Positions 1 through 9,675 of a stretch of 60,861 bases of DNA are shown in pieces. The number at the start of each line of letters is the position of its first letter. Position 1 is the first letter of the stretch. Made by a program: the position numbers and the translations under genes. Origin of the DNA: Rhodothermaceae bacterium bin80. Its GTDB lineage: Bacteria > Bacteroidota > Rhodothermia > Rhodothermales > Bin80. The stretch is from the NCBI GenBank assembly GCA_002238805.1, contig MPNB01000010.1:1-60861 (forward strand), in the 5' to 3' direction. The notes under the pieces were generated by a model, which saw only the letters and a program-made list of their open reading frames with translations, searched no databases and was not told the DNA's origin.

Positions 1-789
1 CTTGTCCTTCCCGAGGCCACCGGCGGTGCGACGCCGTACACCTATGTGCTGGAGCCCGCACTGCCCGCAGGATTGAGCTTTGACGCCTCCTTGCGGACCA
101 TTGGCGGCACACCGACCGCGGTCACGCCCGCCGCAAGCTATATGTATTCGGTTGCTGACAACTCCGGGAACGCCGCCAGTCTGACGTTCACGGTTGAAGT
201 CGTTCCGGCCGTTTCGTTCGGGGGCATGATCGCCGATCTGTCCTTTGCTCGCGCACAGCCCATCGATCCACTCGTCCTTCCCGAAGCCCCAGGAGGTGCT
301 GCTCCAGTAACGTATACCTTGATCCCCGCGCTTCCGGCAGGACTGGTTTTTGACGCTACTGCCCGCATCTTGACCGGAACGCCGACCATGGTCACAGATG
401 CTCCAAAGCCGTACAAGTACAGCGCCACCGGGGCAAACGGCTCCCGCGACAGTTTGCTGTTTACCGTGGAGGTATTCTCTCCGGTGGCCGTCGAGCATGA
501 ATCGCTGCCAGAGTCCTTTGCCGTGCACGGCAACTATCCCAATCCGTTCCGGGAGTCCACGCGCCTTGTGTTTGATCTTCCCTGGCCTGCCAGCGTGACG
601 GTCGAGGTCATGGACATAACGGGTCGGCGCGTGTTTACCATGCCGGCAGCCGGGAAAGCCGCAGGATGGAAGCACATGATCCCGCTGAGCGGCCGTGCGA
701 TGCCCTCCGGCTTGTACCTGTACCGCCTGACGGCTACTTCGCCGGAGGGAAGCTCCGTTCATACAGGCAGCTTCGTGCGCATACGGTGA
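1..789 (+). CDS. Secreted Ig-like repeat protein with T9SS sorting domain (5' end outside window)
   Basis: The frame is open from base 1, so the true start lies upstream and the 263 residues seen are only the C-terminal part. Two repeats of about 85-90 residues each contain LVLPEA-x-GGA, a PALPAGL-x-FDA stretch and GTPT, the pattern of putative-Ig/cadherin-like modules of surface proteins. The last 80 or so residues carry NYPNPF, a VEVMDITGRRV strand and SGLYLYRL, which is the type IX secretion C-terminal sorting domain. The protein is therefore expected to be secreted or held at the cell surface, perhaps as an adhesin or enzyme anchor; the missing N-terminus would decide. Its codons are visibly richer in G and C than the genes downstream. 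Confidence 0.82.
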   Translation, partial: LVLPEATGGATPYTYVLEPALPAGLSFDASLRTIGGTPTAVTPAASYMYSVADNSGNAASLTFTVEVVPAVSFGGMIADLSFARAQPIDPLVLPEAPGGAAPVTYTLIPALPAGLVFDATARILTGTPTMVTDAPKPYKYSATGANGSRDSLLFTVEVFSPVAVEHESLPESFAVHGNYPNPFRESTRLVFDLPWPASVTVEVMDITGRRVFTMPAAGKAAGWKHMIPLSGRAMPSGLYLYRLTATSPEGSSVHTGSFVRIR

Positions 790-1633
790 CAACACAACAG
801 AAACCCGTAAGTCCGGCTGCGGCTTCAGCTGGTCAGCAATGGCACAGGGTGCGGGCCGCAACAGACTCGGAAATTTCCTTCAACCGCACCGCTCCACAGA
901 TCCGTTAGATGATCTGACCGCTCTTGAATGAGAAGTAATTGCAAGTCATATCTCCGATACCCCGTAAATGCAACATACTGCCTCGTTTGGAAAAAGAAAT
1001 CAAGACATACCTGCCCTACCCTGAAAAATCGGCTTGATTTTCAGGTTGCATGGGTCCCCATTTTTAGCGTAAGTCGATTGTGCCGTGCCTGTTGTCGGAA
1101 GTCCCCTGTATCTTTCATGAGACACTAAACAGGGTAGTTTGTTGGTGTAGCCAATGAAGTGGGAGACTAGCCAGCCATCGCTTCGAATTGTTGAGGTTGA
1201 GTTGGATTCGTTCCATATGGTTGCGACCGCAACGACATGGAACGTAGTTTTGCATCACATCACCGCGGGTCAACTCCTTGGGAGTAACCAACTGCCCTCT
1301 GCGTCTCGAACGCCTCGTTTCAAAAACAGGCTCTTCCCCTGTTTAGTGAAAAGATGAAGGGCCAGTACTTCTATATTTGATTGAGCTAAAATTAGTCATT
1401 CCACATAAATCGCGGTAGAACCAACAAAACTGCAACTACTTTCAACTTCCCACCGTCAATACATTGAGTATTTCTGAAATTCGCCGACACAAACTTGAAA
1501 ATCGAAAAATTTCGTAGATGCTAGAAAAAATGAAAATATATCCCAAATTCCCCTTGAATCATAGAATTTGGCCGTTACAGGAACGACGAAATTAGATTTT
1601 CGCAGTAGAAACCATGGTTACGCTACAACTACG
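790..1633. other. Long gene-free stretch
   Basis: About 840 bases with no convincing gene. Base composition falls from GC-rich next to the surface-protein gene to AT-rich before the GcvT-like gene. Short open frames here have no recognisable motif and no start context. It contains the 12-bp inverted repeat listed separately. The promoter of the downstream operon should lie in its last 200 bases, but I could not pick a convincing one. Confidence 0.5.
1123..1348. repeat. 12-bp perfect inverted repeat enclosing about 200 bp
   Basis: CACTAAACAGGG at 1123-1134 is the exact reverse complement of CCCTGTTTAGTG at 1337-1348. The arms delimit a 226-bp unit without a gene, the size of a small non-autonomous element. 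I see no target-site duplication next to the arms, so transposition is only a suggestion. Confidence 0.4.
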
Positions 1634-2824
1634 ATGCTACCCACTCCGTTCTACCCGAGGCAATTGCCACTATGCAAAAGCATGGACTGGACACGCTGGG
1701 CCGGGCACTATGCTCCCCGGTCATATCAGCTTCAACACGAAAATGAATATTATTCGATCCGAACTGCTGCGGGTCTGATTGATATTTCCCCGCTCTTCAA
1801 GGTTCGTATAACGGGTCCAGATAGCCTAGCGCTACTGAACCGCATCTTCGTACGCGACCTCTCCCGGCTAAAAGAAGGGCGGGTTGCTTACGTAGTCTGG
1901 TGTGATGCAGAGGGCTTTGTACTCGGTGATGGAACAGTTTTAAGAGAGGGGCCAGATACATACTTTTTTACAAGTGAGGACCCTACCGCTGCCTGGTTGA
2001 ACAGACATGCCAGCGGTCTGAATGTTGTGATCACAGATGAAACGGAGACATTGGCAGGTCTAGCGCTGCAAGGCCCGTCTTCTGCCAAAATATTGATTCA
2101 TGCGGGTGCAGAATCAATCCGTGAGCTTAAGTACTTTGGAGCCACATATACCTCTGTAAACGGCATTGAACTCTGGATATCACGGAGCGGCTACACTGGG
2201 GATTTGGGCTACGAAATGTGGCCTCCCGCCGATCGTGCGCTTGATATTTGGGATACTTTAATGGAAGCAGGATCCGGATTTGCACTGAGAGCTACTGGCC
2301 TCAAAGCCTTGGATGTGTGTCGCATTGAGGCCGGGCTGTTAAATAAAGGAGTTGATTTTCATAATGCTTCGCGGGTACTCATCCGGGAGCAAAAATCCAT
2401 GCCCTATGACTTGGGATTGGGCTGGATGGTACATTTAGATCGTGAACCCTTTGTTGGTCAGTCTGCACTACGAAAATTACAGCAACCAGAATGGAACATG
2501 GTTGGGCTTGAAATTGACTGGTCTCAAACAAGAGATCTATATGAATCCAGAGGACTCCCCCCTATGCTGCCTGCAGAGGCGTGGTCGCTATCTGCTCCAC
2601 TCTACCGCGATCATGCACGTCAATGTCAGGTCGGCTATGCAACCAGTGGGACATGGTCGCCAGTACTCAAAAAATACATTGCCCTGGCCACGATTAAGAA
2701 GACGTACTCGTCAGAAACCGTGCAGATTGAGCTAACCGTGGAACATTCACGTCACAGCGTGGATGCTCGTATCGTTTCGCCGCGCTTCTATGATCCTCCA
2801 CATAAACGGGCACCTGTGGAATGA
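1634..2824 (+). CDS. GcvT-like folate-binding aminomethyltransferase
   Basis: 396-residue protein of the glycine-cleavage T-protein family, which moves a one-carbon unit from a methylated or aminomethyl substrate to tetrahydrofolate. The N-terminal part (about 1-280) is the GCV_T folate-binding domain, with a GYTGDLGYEMW motif and a following RATGLKALDVCRIEAG helix; the C-terminal part (about 290-390) is the barrel domain. ATG 1634 is chosen because homologues begin near the TPF segment; the frame is also open upstream to TTG 1568 without a visible ribosome site. It overlaps the next gene by ATGA. Being coupled to two flavin oxidoreductases rather than gcvH or gcvP, it probably acts on another methylated amine such as a sarcosine-like compound. 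The substrate is inferred, not seen. Confidence 0.85.
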   Translation: MLPTPFYPRQLPLCKSMDWTRWAGHYAPRSYQLQHENEYYSIRTAAGLIDISPLFKVRITGPDSLALLNRIFVRDLSRLKEGRVAYVVWCDAEGFVLGDGTVLREGPDTYFFTSEDPTAAWLNRHASGLNVVITDETETLAGLALQGPSSAKILIHAGAESIRELKYFGATYTSVNGIELWISRSGYTGDLGYEMWPPADRALDIWDTLMEAGSGFALRATGLKALDVCRIEAGLLNKGVDFHNASRVLIREQKSMPYDLGLGWMVHLDREPFVGQSALRKLQQPEWNMVGLEIDWSQTRDLYESRGLPPMLPAEAWSLSAPLYRDHARQCQVGYATSGTWSPVLKKYIALATIKKTYSSETVQIELTVEHSRHSVDARIVSPRFYDPPHKRAPVE

Positions 2825-4401
2825 GCGTGCAATGGGACGTGGTTGTGATAGGGGGCGGACACAACGGTCTGGTCTGTGCTGCCTATCTCGCACGTGCCGG
2901 ACGTAAGGTGCTGGTGCTTGAACGGCGCAGCGTGCTGGGCGGTGCAGCAGTATCTGAAGAGGTGTTCCCTGGATTCACCTTCTCAGTGGCTTCTTATGTC
3001 ATAAGTCTGTTCCGTCCACGGATCATTCGGGAGTTAGAGTTGGCCAAACACGGTTACCATGTGATTCCCATGGATTGTGCCTTCCAGCCTTTGCATGATG
3101 ATCACGGGCTCGCACGTTGGGGGGATCCCAACCGCACCCGCTTGGAAATCAGCCGCTACAGTCACCATGATGCGGAAAACTACCCCAAGTTCAAGCACAC
3201 CATGACACGGTTGGGACGCATTGCTGCCCAGGTTATCGACCGGCCAGCACCAACCGGATTCCGCCCGCAGGATCTGCACACGCTCATTGACCTTTTTCGC
3301 ACTGTTCGAGGCGTGGAGAAACATGAATTGCAGCAACTCATTAGGCTGCTCACATTAAGCGCTGTGGACTTCCTGGATCCATGGTTTGAGTCAGAAATAC
3401 TAAAAGCGCCTCTTGCTGCAAGCGGAATTATAGGCACCTTTCAAGGAGTTCGATCACCAGGGACAGCCTACGTTCTGCTGCATCACTACATGGGCGAAAT
3501 CGATGGTGCATTCAGATCTTGGGGCTTTGCCCGTGGAGGAACAGGTAGCGTCAGTACCGCCTGCGCAAGAGCTGCCGAAGCGCATGGAGCCGTAATTCGT
3601 ACCAATTGCGAAGTCGACAAAGTACTGGTGTCAAACAACCGTGCAACTGGGATTGTCCTTACCAACGGCGATAGCGTCACCGCACGCAGAATAGTATCCA
3701 ATCTCGATCCACGACGAACACTGATGGAGCTCGTAGGTGAGCCACATCTGCCGGAAACAGTAGTAGACTCGCTGGGCCGCTTTAAATACCGGGGAAGCAG
3801 CGGCAAAGTCAACTTGGCCCTTGATGGTCTCCCTGATTTCGCCTGCCGGCCAGGCGTCGGAGATCACTTGTACGGCGATATTGCAATCGCTCCCGACGTT
3901 GATTATCTAGAACGTGCGTTTGACGAGGCCAAATACGGTTCCTTTTCATCGCGTCCATTCATTAACGCCGTAATCCCGTCACTTACAGATCCTACTGTTG
4001 CACCGCCGGGGAAACACGTAATGTCGTGTTTTGTCCAGTATGCGCCATATGAGCTCGCAGAAGGTCCTGAGGCCTGGGAATCTCAACGAGAAGCATTCGG
4101 AAACACCGTCCTGGATACACTTGAAGAATTTGCTCCTGGATTACGGAATCACATAGAGCACATGCAGGTACTGACCCCACTGGACCTGGAACGTGACTTT
4201 GGCCTGACAGAAGGCAACATCTTCCATGGAGAACTCAGCCTGAACCAATTACTCTTTCAAAGACCAGCCTGGGGACTGGCAGGGTATCGAACGCCGATAC
4301 GAAATCTATGGATGTGTGGATCAGGAACCCACCCTGGCGGCGGGGTTATGGGCGCCAGCGGCGAGCTCGCGGCAAAAGCACTCCTGCGTAAGAAAATCTG
4401 A
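2821..4401 (+). CDS. PYROXD2-like FAD-dependent oxidoreductase (phytoene desaturase superfamily)
   Basis: 526 residues. The N-terminus has a dinucleotide-binding fold (VVIGGGHNGLVCAAYLARAG) ending in an acidic ribose-binding strand (LVLERR), followed by GGAAVSEE. The C-terminus has the second FAD contact (LWMCGSGTHPGGGVMGASG). Length and these blocks fit the PYROXD2/CrtI-like group of amine or desaturase-type flavoproteins. The start overlaps the stop of the GcvT-like gene by ATGA and the stop overlaps the next start, so the three genes are translationally coupled. It may oxidise the substrate whose one-carbon unit the GcvT-like partner captures. A carotenoid role is less likely without other crt genes. 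Confidence 0.85.
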   Translation: MSVQWDVVVIGGGHNGLVCAAYLARAGRKVLVLERRSVLGGAAVSEEVFPGFTFSVASYVISLFRPRIIRELELAKHGYHVIPMDCAFQPLHDDHGLARWGDPNRTRLEISRYSHHDAENYPKFKHTMTRLGRIAAQVIDRPAPTGFRPQDLHTLIDLFRTVRGVEKHELQQLIRLLTLSAVDFLDPWFESEILKAPLAASGIIGTFQGVRSPGTAYVLLHHYMGEIDGAFRSWGFARGGTGSVSTACARAAEAHGAVIRTNCEVDKVLVSNNRATGIVLTNGDSVTARRIVSNLDPRRTLMELVGEPHLPETVVDSLGRFKYRGSSGKVNLALDGLPDFACRPGVGDHLYGDIAIAPDVDYLERAFDEAKYGSFSSRPFINAVIPSLTDPTVAPPGKHVMSCFVQYAPYELAEGPEAWESQREAFGNTVLDTLEEFAPGLRNHIEHMQVLTPLDLERDFGLTEGNIFHGELSLNQLLFQRPAWGLAGYRTPIRNLWMCGSGTHPGGGVMGASGELAAKALLRKKI

Positions 4402-5747
4402 TGAAGAGCCCGGATGTTATCATAATTGGAGCAGGAACCAACGGCCTGGCTGCTGCCACTGTTCTTGCTAAAGCCGGAATGGATACGCTTGTGCTTGAAA
4501 AACGGGCCCATGCCGGAGGCTTATCAGCATACCATACGTTCGCACCCGGACACCATATTCCCGGTTTCCGCCCTTATCCCGGAAAAATTGGAAACACCCT
4601 CAGCAAAGCTCTGGGGATTACATTGTCTGAACCCCAGACAACAACGACCTACGGGCTCCGGGAAAAAGAGACCTACCCGATCAGACCGGTGCCCGATCTG
4701 GCACACGCTGGTAAAGTGTTAAAAAAGATTCTCGGCATTCCCCTGGAGCAATCTTCACTGCGACGAAAAAGCACCTGGGTAACGCCTAACCTCAAAACAC
4801 AGGCGAAAAACCTAGCACAATGGATCCCGCTTAGCAGCATAGATCTACTGAACGAACTCAATCTTGCTGGAGACCAGTGCAATGCCTTGGCCGTCCCCCC
4901 AGCCGCCCGTACATTTGGGGCCCCAAAATCACCTTTTGGCGCTCTTCAGCTACTGCTTCACGAGACAGAACAGACTACAGATGGCCATGCTCCACTGGTC
5001 CGGGAACTGGAGATTGCTGCAATTTCGAACGGTGCTACCCTTCGAACGAATGCAAGGGTTGAGCAGATCTTTTGTGACACGAACGGCTTGCATGTTATGA
5101 TCAGAGGTGGTGAACCCATTTATGCCAGATTCATATTGGCCACATGCTCACCCGGCATGCTGAAAGATCACCTGCTGAACCCTGTCCTGGTTCATCACTG
5201 GCCACCTGTACGATCCAGGGGCACCTGCGCTGTGCTGGCACTCGCACTGGATGGATTGCCTGACTGGCTTAAGTCAGGTAGAGTACGTATAGCCCCCGAC
5301 CTGATCATGCAGGAACGTGCCTTTGATCATGTAAGGTATGGACAGATTCCTCCCCGACAATCCCTCGAAATTGTCGTGCCTAAGGGACAGCATACTGTGG
5401 TCATCTATGCACTGCAAACTCCATTTAATGTCAGCGGTGGCTGGACGGAGAGCAGTCGGGAATTGCTGATGAGCCGGATTCTGGCGCAACTCCCCGACCT
5501 GGATAACAATATTCTTGCCCGGCAACTCTGGGTTCCAGCCGACATAGCAACCGAGTTTGGTGTGCCTGGCGGGCATACTCTGCACTTTGAACGAGATCTG
5601 GATCAATTGCTATTCCCCGCCCCCGACCGCCTGCAACCCCGATTGTACTGGTCCGGTCATTTTGCGAACCGGGAGCTTGGGCAGGCAGGTGTAGCCGGAT
5701 TGCTCGCAGCTCGCAAAATCCTCCGTAAAAGAAACCACAGGTACTAA
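4401..5747 (+). CDS. Second PYROXD2-like FAD-dependent oxidoreductase, short form
   Basis: 448 residues, the third gene of the coupled set; its ATG shares one base with the preceding TGA. The N-terminal FAD motif is IIIGAGTNGLAAATVLAKAG followed by LVLEKR and GGL. It is related to its neighbour but about 80 residues shorter, and the C-terminal FAD contact is weaker (YWSGHFANRELGQAGVAG, lacking the GGGVMGASG block). Two unequal homologues side by side suggest a heteromeric oxidase or two consecutive oxidation steps; this is inference. Confidence 0.8.
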   Translation: MKSPDVIIIGAGTNGLAAATVLAKAGMDTLVLEKRAHAGGLSAYHTFAPGHHIPGFRPYPGKIGNTLSKALGITLSEPQTTTTYGLREKETYPIRPVPDLAHAGKVLKKILGIPLEQSSLRRKSTWVTPNLKTQAKNLAQWIPLSSIDLLNELNLAGDQCNALAVPPAARTFGAPKSPFGALQLLLHETEQTTDGHAPLVRELEIAAISNGATLRTNARVEQIFCDTNGLHVMIRGGEPIYARFILATCSPGMLKDHLLNPVLVHHWPPVRSRGTCAVLALALDGLPDWLKSGRVRIAPDLIMQERAFDHVRYGQIPPRQSLEIVVPKGQHTVVIYALQTPFNVSGGWTESSRELLMSRILAQLPDLDNNILARQLWVPADIATEFGVPGGHTLHFERDLDQLLFPAPDRLQPRLYWSGHFANRELGQAGVAGLLAARKILRKRNHRY

Positions 5748-5784
5748 GCTCTCGTAAAGAGAACTAGTAGTCAGATTCTAGGCA

Positions 5785-6930
5785 ATGGAACGCATACTAG
5801 TATATATCTTGGGCATAGCTCTTCTCGGCTGTCAGCACAATGCACAGTCACAGGAACAACTGGCGCCGACTGAACCTTCGGTTTCAGCCAACGAGTCAAT
5901 CACGCAAAGCCGCCAAACGGCGATCACACGTGCAGTTCAAGCGGCCACACCCGCAATTGTGAGTGTCAATGTGATTGAGATCCAACGGCTACTTTACCGA
6001 GATCCGTTTGAAAGCTTGTTCAACGACCCATTCTTTCGACAATTCTTTTCCGAGAGACAGTCAAGAGTTATCGAACATCATGTCGAAAACCTGGGAAGTG
6101 GTTTTGTTATATCACCTGACGGCTACATCGTAACGAACCACCACGTAGCCGGTGATGCTGTTAAGATCACTGTATCACTTGCCAATGGTCAAACTCTAGA
6201 TGCTGATCTCATCGGAGCCGACAAGGCCACAGATCTCGCATTGCTTAAGGTTTCTCCCGAGGAGCCCCTTGAATACCTGCGCTTTTCCAGTGAACCCGAA
6301 CCAATTGTGGGCGAATGGGCTATTGCGCTTGGAAACCCCTTTGGTCTGTTTGAGGCGGCGGCTCCAAGTGTAACCGTAGGGGTAGTCAGCGCAGCTGGAA
6401 GAGATCTGGGCATCCAGGATGATCGAATTCTCCACAATATGATTCAGACTGACGCCGCTATCAACAGCGGCAACTCCGGTGGCCCACTCATAAATGCCCT
6501 CGGTGAAGTGATCGGTGTAAATACCGTGATTTACACCAAAAGCGGTGGATCCGTTGGCTTGGGATTTGCTGTGCCAGCGGAAAAAACTCAGCGTATTATA
6601 GCCGAACTTCGAGAGAATGGTCGTGTTGACCGTTCGTACTATACAGGAATCAGTCTTGTGGAGATAACAGACGACATCGCTGAAGCTCTGGACTTCGAAG
6701 ATACGCGAGGCGTCCTTGTCGCTGATGTGGATAGTAATTCGCCGGCCGAAAAAGCGGGGTTAATGCCCTATGATCTGATTACGGCGATCCAAGATGAACT
6801 AATAACAGATCAGGAAGACTATGTGGCCCGGATGTATGATTTTCGGCCGGGAGACACCATTACTTACCATATATTGCGCGATAATCGTGAGTTGGAATTA
6901 AGTCTCCAGATCGGAAGGACAGAAGGTTGA
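5785..6930 (+). CDS. HtrA/DegQ-type serine endoprotease
   Basis: 381 residues. Starts with a short lipoprotein-like signal (ALLGC, Cys16), so it probably faces the periplasm from a membrane. The trypsin-like S1C domain spans about 45-260, with catalytic residues visible as His120 (TNHHVAG), Asp150 (ATDLALLKV) and Ser231 (NSGNSGGPL). A single PDZ domain follows (about 265-375), where DegP has two. Family members degrade or chaperone misfolded envelope proteins. The stop overlaps the TTG start of the next lipoprotein gene, so the two are likely co-expressed. Confidence 0.93.
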   Translation: MERILVYILGIALLGCQHNAQSQEQLAPTEPSVSANESITQSRQTAITRAVQAATPAIVSVNVIEIQRLLYRDPFESLFNDPFFRQFFSERQSRVIEHHVENLGSGFVISPDGYIVTNHHVAGDAVKITVSLANGQTLDADLIGADKATDLALLKVSPEEPLEYLRFSSEPEPIVGEWAIALGNPFGLFEAAAPSVTVGVVSAAGRDLGIQDDRILHNMIQTDAAINSGNSGGPLINALGEVIGVNTVIYTKSGGSVGLGFAVPAEKTQRIIAELRENGRVDRSYYTGISLVEITDDIAEALDFEDTRGVLVADVDSNSPAEKAGLMPYDLITAIQDELITDQEDYVARMYDFRPGDTITYHILRDNRELELSLQIGRTEG

Positions 6931-7973
6931 TCATCGCGTCGCATAGTCGTATCAATTCTGGATGGCTAATTATAGTCTTCTGCGTGTTCTTCACGGGATG
7001 CCTCCCCTCATCCTGTCAACGCATTGAATCACGCGCAGTGTCCCCCACGGACTCTCTGTCCAGACAGATTGCAGCACGTATTATGCCTGATACGCTCGCA
7101 CCGCCAAGTATAATTACCGCCCCCGACCTGAGATTCCCTAGAACTTTACTGTTCGGAAACGAAGATCAAATCTACGTAGGAGACACCGAAGTCCACAAAA
7201 TCTTTATCTTCTCCCCCGAGGGGACCTCTCATACTTCATTCACATTACCCAATACTACCTTTCCGTACCTCGCGGGCTGGCGAGATGATTCGCTGGTTGT
7301 CTTCGCTCCAGAGAGTCGTCAATTTCATTTTGTGGTAGATACAACTGCTACCGCATCCTTCACTGTGACACAGGCACCGGTCAACTCATTACAGTATGCA
7401 TTGGCCTCTGAATCTGGGTTGTATCTTAAGGCCGTCACAAGTGATACAACACATTTTTTGTGGAAACTAGACAAAACCGGATCTCCTACTCAGGAAACTA
7501 TCTTGTACGGATCATCCTGGAAGCACTCCGGACTGCTGCGCGAGGCTGAGGGTCGGTTAGTCAGCCTGAGCGGGTTCTATCCGTGGGCGCTATACTGGAC
7601 TGAGAACCTGATTGAGGAGCCCGATACATTACGCTGGTGGGGATTCGATTCGCCGATGTTACGACGTACATACGCATTTGAGCAAGGACAGGGTCGAGGT
7701 CCACCACTCATCACCAGCGCGGCAGCAGCGGCTGGCGGGTTCTGGTTTGTACTGAACCATCGTGCCGGCTGGGTACGTATTGATATTTACGATACATCCG
7801 GAATGCTCCAGTACATATTTGTTGAGGCCAATCCCGGTTATCTCAAAAAGTTTTACCCCATTGATATAGCTGCAAAGTTCAACCAAGATGGCTCCTACTA
7901 CCTAGCCGTAGCGCTCAGGGCACCAACACCCTCAATCAGAGTGTACCGATGGATTCCTCCAAAACAAGGTTGA
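6927..7973 (+). CDS. Lipoprotein, probably six-bladed beta-propeller type
   Basis: 348 residues, TTG start overlapping the htrA stop; a GGAAGG ribosome site at 6913-6918, eight bases upstream, supports this start over later ones. The hydrophobic N-terminus ends in FFTGC, a lipobox. The body is rich in beta-strand and turn patterns (DQIYVGDTEVHKIFIFSPEG is typical of propeller blades of Bacteroidota lipoproteins), but I cannot place it in a named family with certainty. It sits between a periplasmic protease and an AAA ATPase. Confidence 0.7.
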   Translation: MIIASHSRINSGWLIIVFCVFFTGCLPSSCQRIESRAVSPTDSLSRQIAARIMPDTLAPPSIITAPDLRFPRTLLFGNEDQIYVGDTEVHKIFIFSPEGTSHTSFTLPNTTFPYLAGWRDDSLVVFAPESRQFHFVVDTTATASFTVTQAPVNSLQYALASESGLYLKAVTSDTTHFLWKLDKTGSPTQETILYGSSWKHSGLLREAEGRLVSLSGFYPWALYWTENLIEEPDTLRWWGFDSPMLRRTYAFEQGQGRGPPLITSAAAAAGGFWFVLNHRAGWVRIDIYDTSGMLQYIFVEANPGYLKKFYPIDIAAKFNQDGSYYLAVALRAPTPSIRVYRWIPPKQG

Positions 7974-7977
7974 TACC

Positions 7978-9465
7978 GTGGACAACAACTACATACCTAC
8001 GGACATAAAGACGCTAGGCGCCCTCAAGGACTCCGGCTACTATGGGAGTTCAAGACCAGAATCAGTCAAGGATGAGATGCGTCGCAACCTGCTGCTCCGT
8101 CTCAATCATGGCGAGGAAGTGTTTCCCGGTATCCTCGGATACGAGCGGAGCGTGATCCCGCAACTCAAGAACGCAATCCTGGGCCGCCACGATATTCTCC
8201 TCCTCGGGCTGCGAGGACAGGCCAAAAGCCGCATAATTCGACTCCTTCCACAGCTCCTTGATGAATATATACCCGTTGTGGCGGGTAGTGAGCTCAATGA
8301 TGATCCGCGCAAGCCGATGTCAAAATTCGCGCACGAGCTTTACAAAGAGTGCGGTGATGAAATGCCCATCGTCTGGCGCCATCGAAGCGAGCGTTACGCG
8401 GAAAAATTGGCAACCCCGGATACCTCCATCGCTGACTTGATCGGAGACATTGACCCCATCAAGGCCGCCCAGAAACGACTCACTTACGCGGATGAGGAAA
8501 TCATTCACTTTGGAATCATTCCCCGCACCAACCGGGGTATCTTTGCGATCAATGAACTTCCCGACCTGCAGGCACGAATTCAAGTAGGGTTACTCAATAT
8601 CATGGAGGAACAGGACATTCAGATCCGTGGTTTTAACATCCGCTTTCCTATGGATCTGATGATGGTGTTTAGCGCCAACCCTGAGGATTACACCAACCGG
8701 GGCAACATCATTACTCCACTGAAAGATCGCATTGATTCCCAAGTATTAACACACTACCCTAGAGACGTCGATACCGCAATAGCCATCACCAAGCAGGAAG
8801 CATGGCAAGATCGATGCCATGCTTCCTCCGTAACTGTTCCAGATTTTATTCGGGAGATTATCGAGGTGATCGCCTTCGAGGCACGTACCAGCGAATATGT
8901 AGATCAAAAATCAGGAGTATCGGCGCGAATGACACGCTCTGCACTCGAAACGGTGATCTCAAATGCTGAACGACGAGCTGCCCGTGATGAACTAACGAAT
9001 GTTTGTGTGAGGGTAAGTGACCTCTACTATATTGATGCGGCAATCACGGGGAAGGTAGAGCTTGTATATGAGGGTGAACAGGAAGGCCCACAAAAAGTCG
9101 CTCGCCTCTTGGTTGGACGTGCCATTCGGATAGTTTTTGCCAAGTATTTTCCAGACCCGAGCTCCAAAGGAAAAGACCGGGAAGTCTACCATCACATATT
9201 GGGCTGGTTTGCAGCCGGCAATACGCTCACATTGGATCCTGAGTTACAAGACAAAGCGTATAAGCGACGCCTGCGATCTGTTCCCGGCCTTGTTGAATTG
9301 GTGAGGGCGGAAAAGAATTCGGTCCCGGCAAGGCAGCGTTGGTTATTCAGTGAGCTTGTTCTGGAAGGACTCTATCAAACGTCAATGCTTGGCAAGGAAC
9401 AGTACACCTACTCCGATATGGTTGGGAGCGTCTTCGGATCACTGGGTGCCGATGAGGAGGAGTGA
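7978..9465 (+). CDS. MoxR/magnesium-chelatase-like AAA+ ATPase
   Basis: 495 residues with a GTG start preceded by AAGG (7966-7969). The P-loop is GLRGQAKS (residues 77-84), and the Walker B region reads GIFAINELPDL, with the ISANPEDYTNRG-like sensor region downstream (SANPEDYTNRG) and an arginine in LKDRI. This is the ChlI-like group (COG1239 style) of AAA+ proteins, often paired with von Willebrand proteins in remodelling machines; no such partner is next to it. Asn in place of the usual Walker B Asp appears to be a trait of this subgroup. Only 4 bases separate it from the lipoprotein gene. Confidence 0.82.
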   Translation: MDNNYIPTDIKTLGALKDSGYYGSSRPESVKDEMRRNLLLRLNHGEEVFPGILGYERSVIPQLKNAILGRHDILLLGLRGQAKSRIIRLLPQLLDEYIPVVAGSELNDDPRKPMSKFAHELYKECGDEMPIVWRHRSERYAEKLATPDTSIADLIGDIDPIKAAQKRLTYADEEIIHFGIIPRTNRGIFAINELPDLQARIQVGLLNIMEEQDIQIRGFNIRFPMDLMMVFSANPEDYTNRGNIITPLKDRIDSQVLTHYPRDVDTAIAITKQEAWQDRCHASSVTVPDFIREIIEVIAFEARTSEYVDQKSGVSARMTRSALETVISNAERRAARDELTNVCVRVSDLYYIDAAITGKVELVYEGEQEGPQKVARLLVGRAIRIVFAKYFPDPSSKGKDREVYHHILGWFAAGNTLTLDPELQDKAYKRRLRSVPGLVELVRAEKNSVPARQRWLFSELVLEGLYQTSMLGKEQYTYSDMVGSVFGSLGADEEE

Positions 9466-9675
9466 CTTTATTTACCAGACCACGACAAACAAACGAACAT
9501 TATATACGTTCAGGGCGACTATGACTCCACGAATCAGGCTTTTTGAGAGAAGTGCGAGAATGGTCGGAGAGAACGCGAAAATTTCCCTAATGCTCAATTG
9601 TGCATGCAGTGCCAGATTGTCCCCGAAGCATCACACCGAATCAGCAAAATCAGTGTACTGCACTACTTACACAAC

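Noticed and set aside
7978..9465. Asn in Walker B of the AAA protein as a broken active site
   Set aside because: The same residue pattern appears to be normal for this ChlI/MoxR subgroup.
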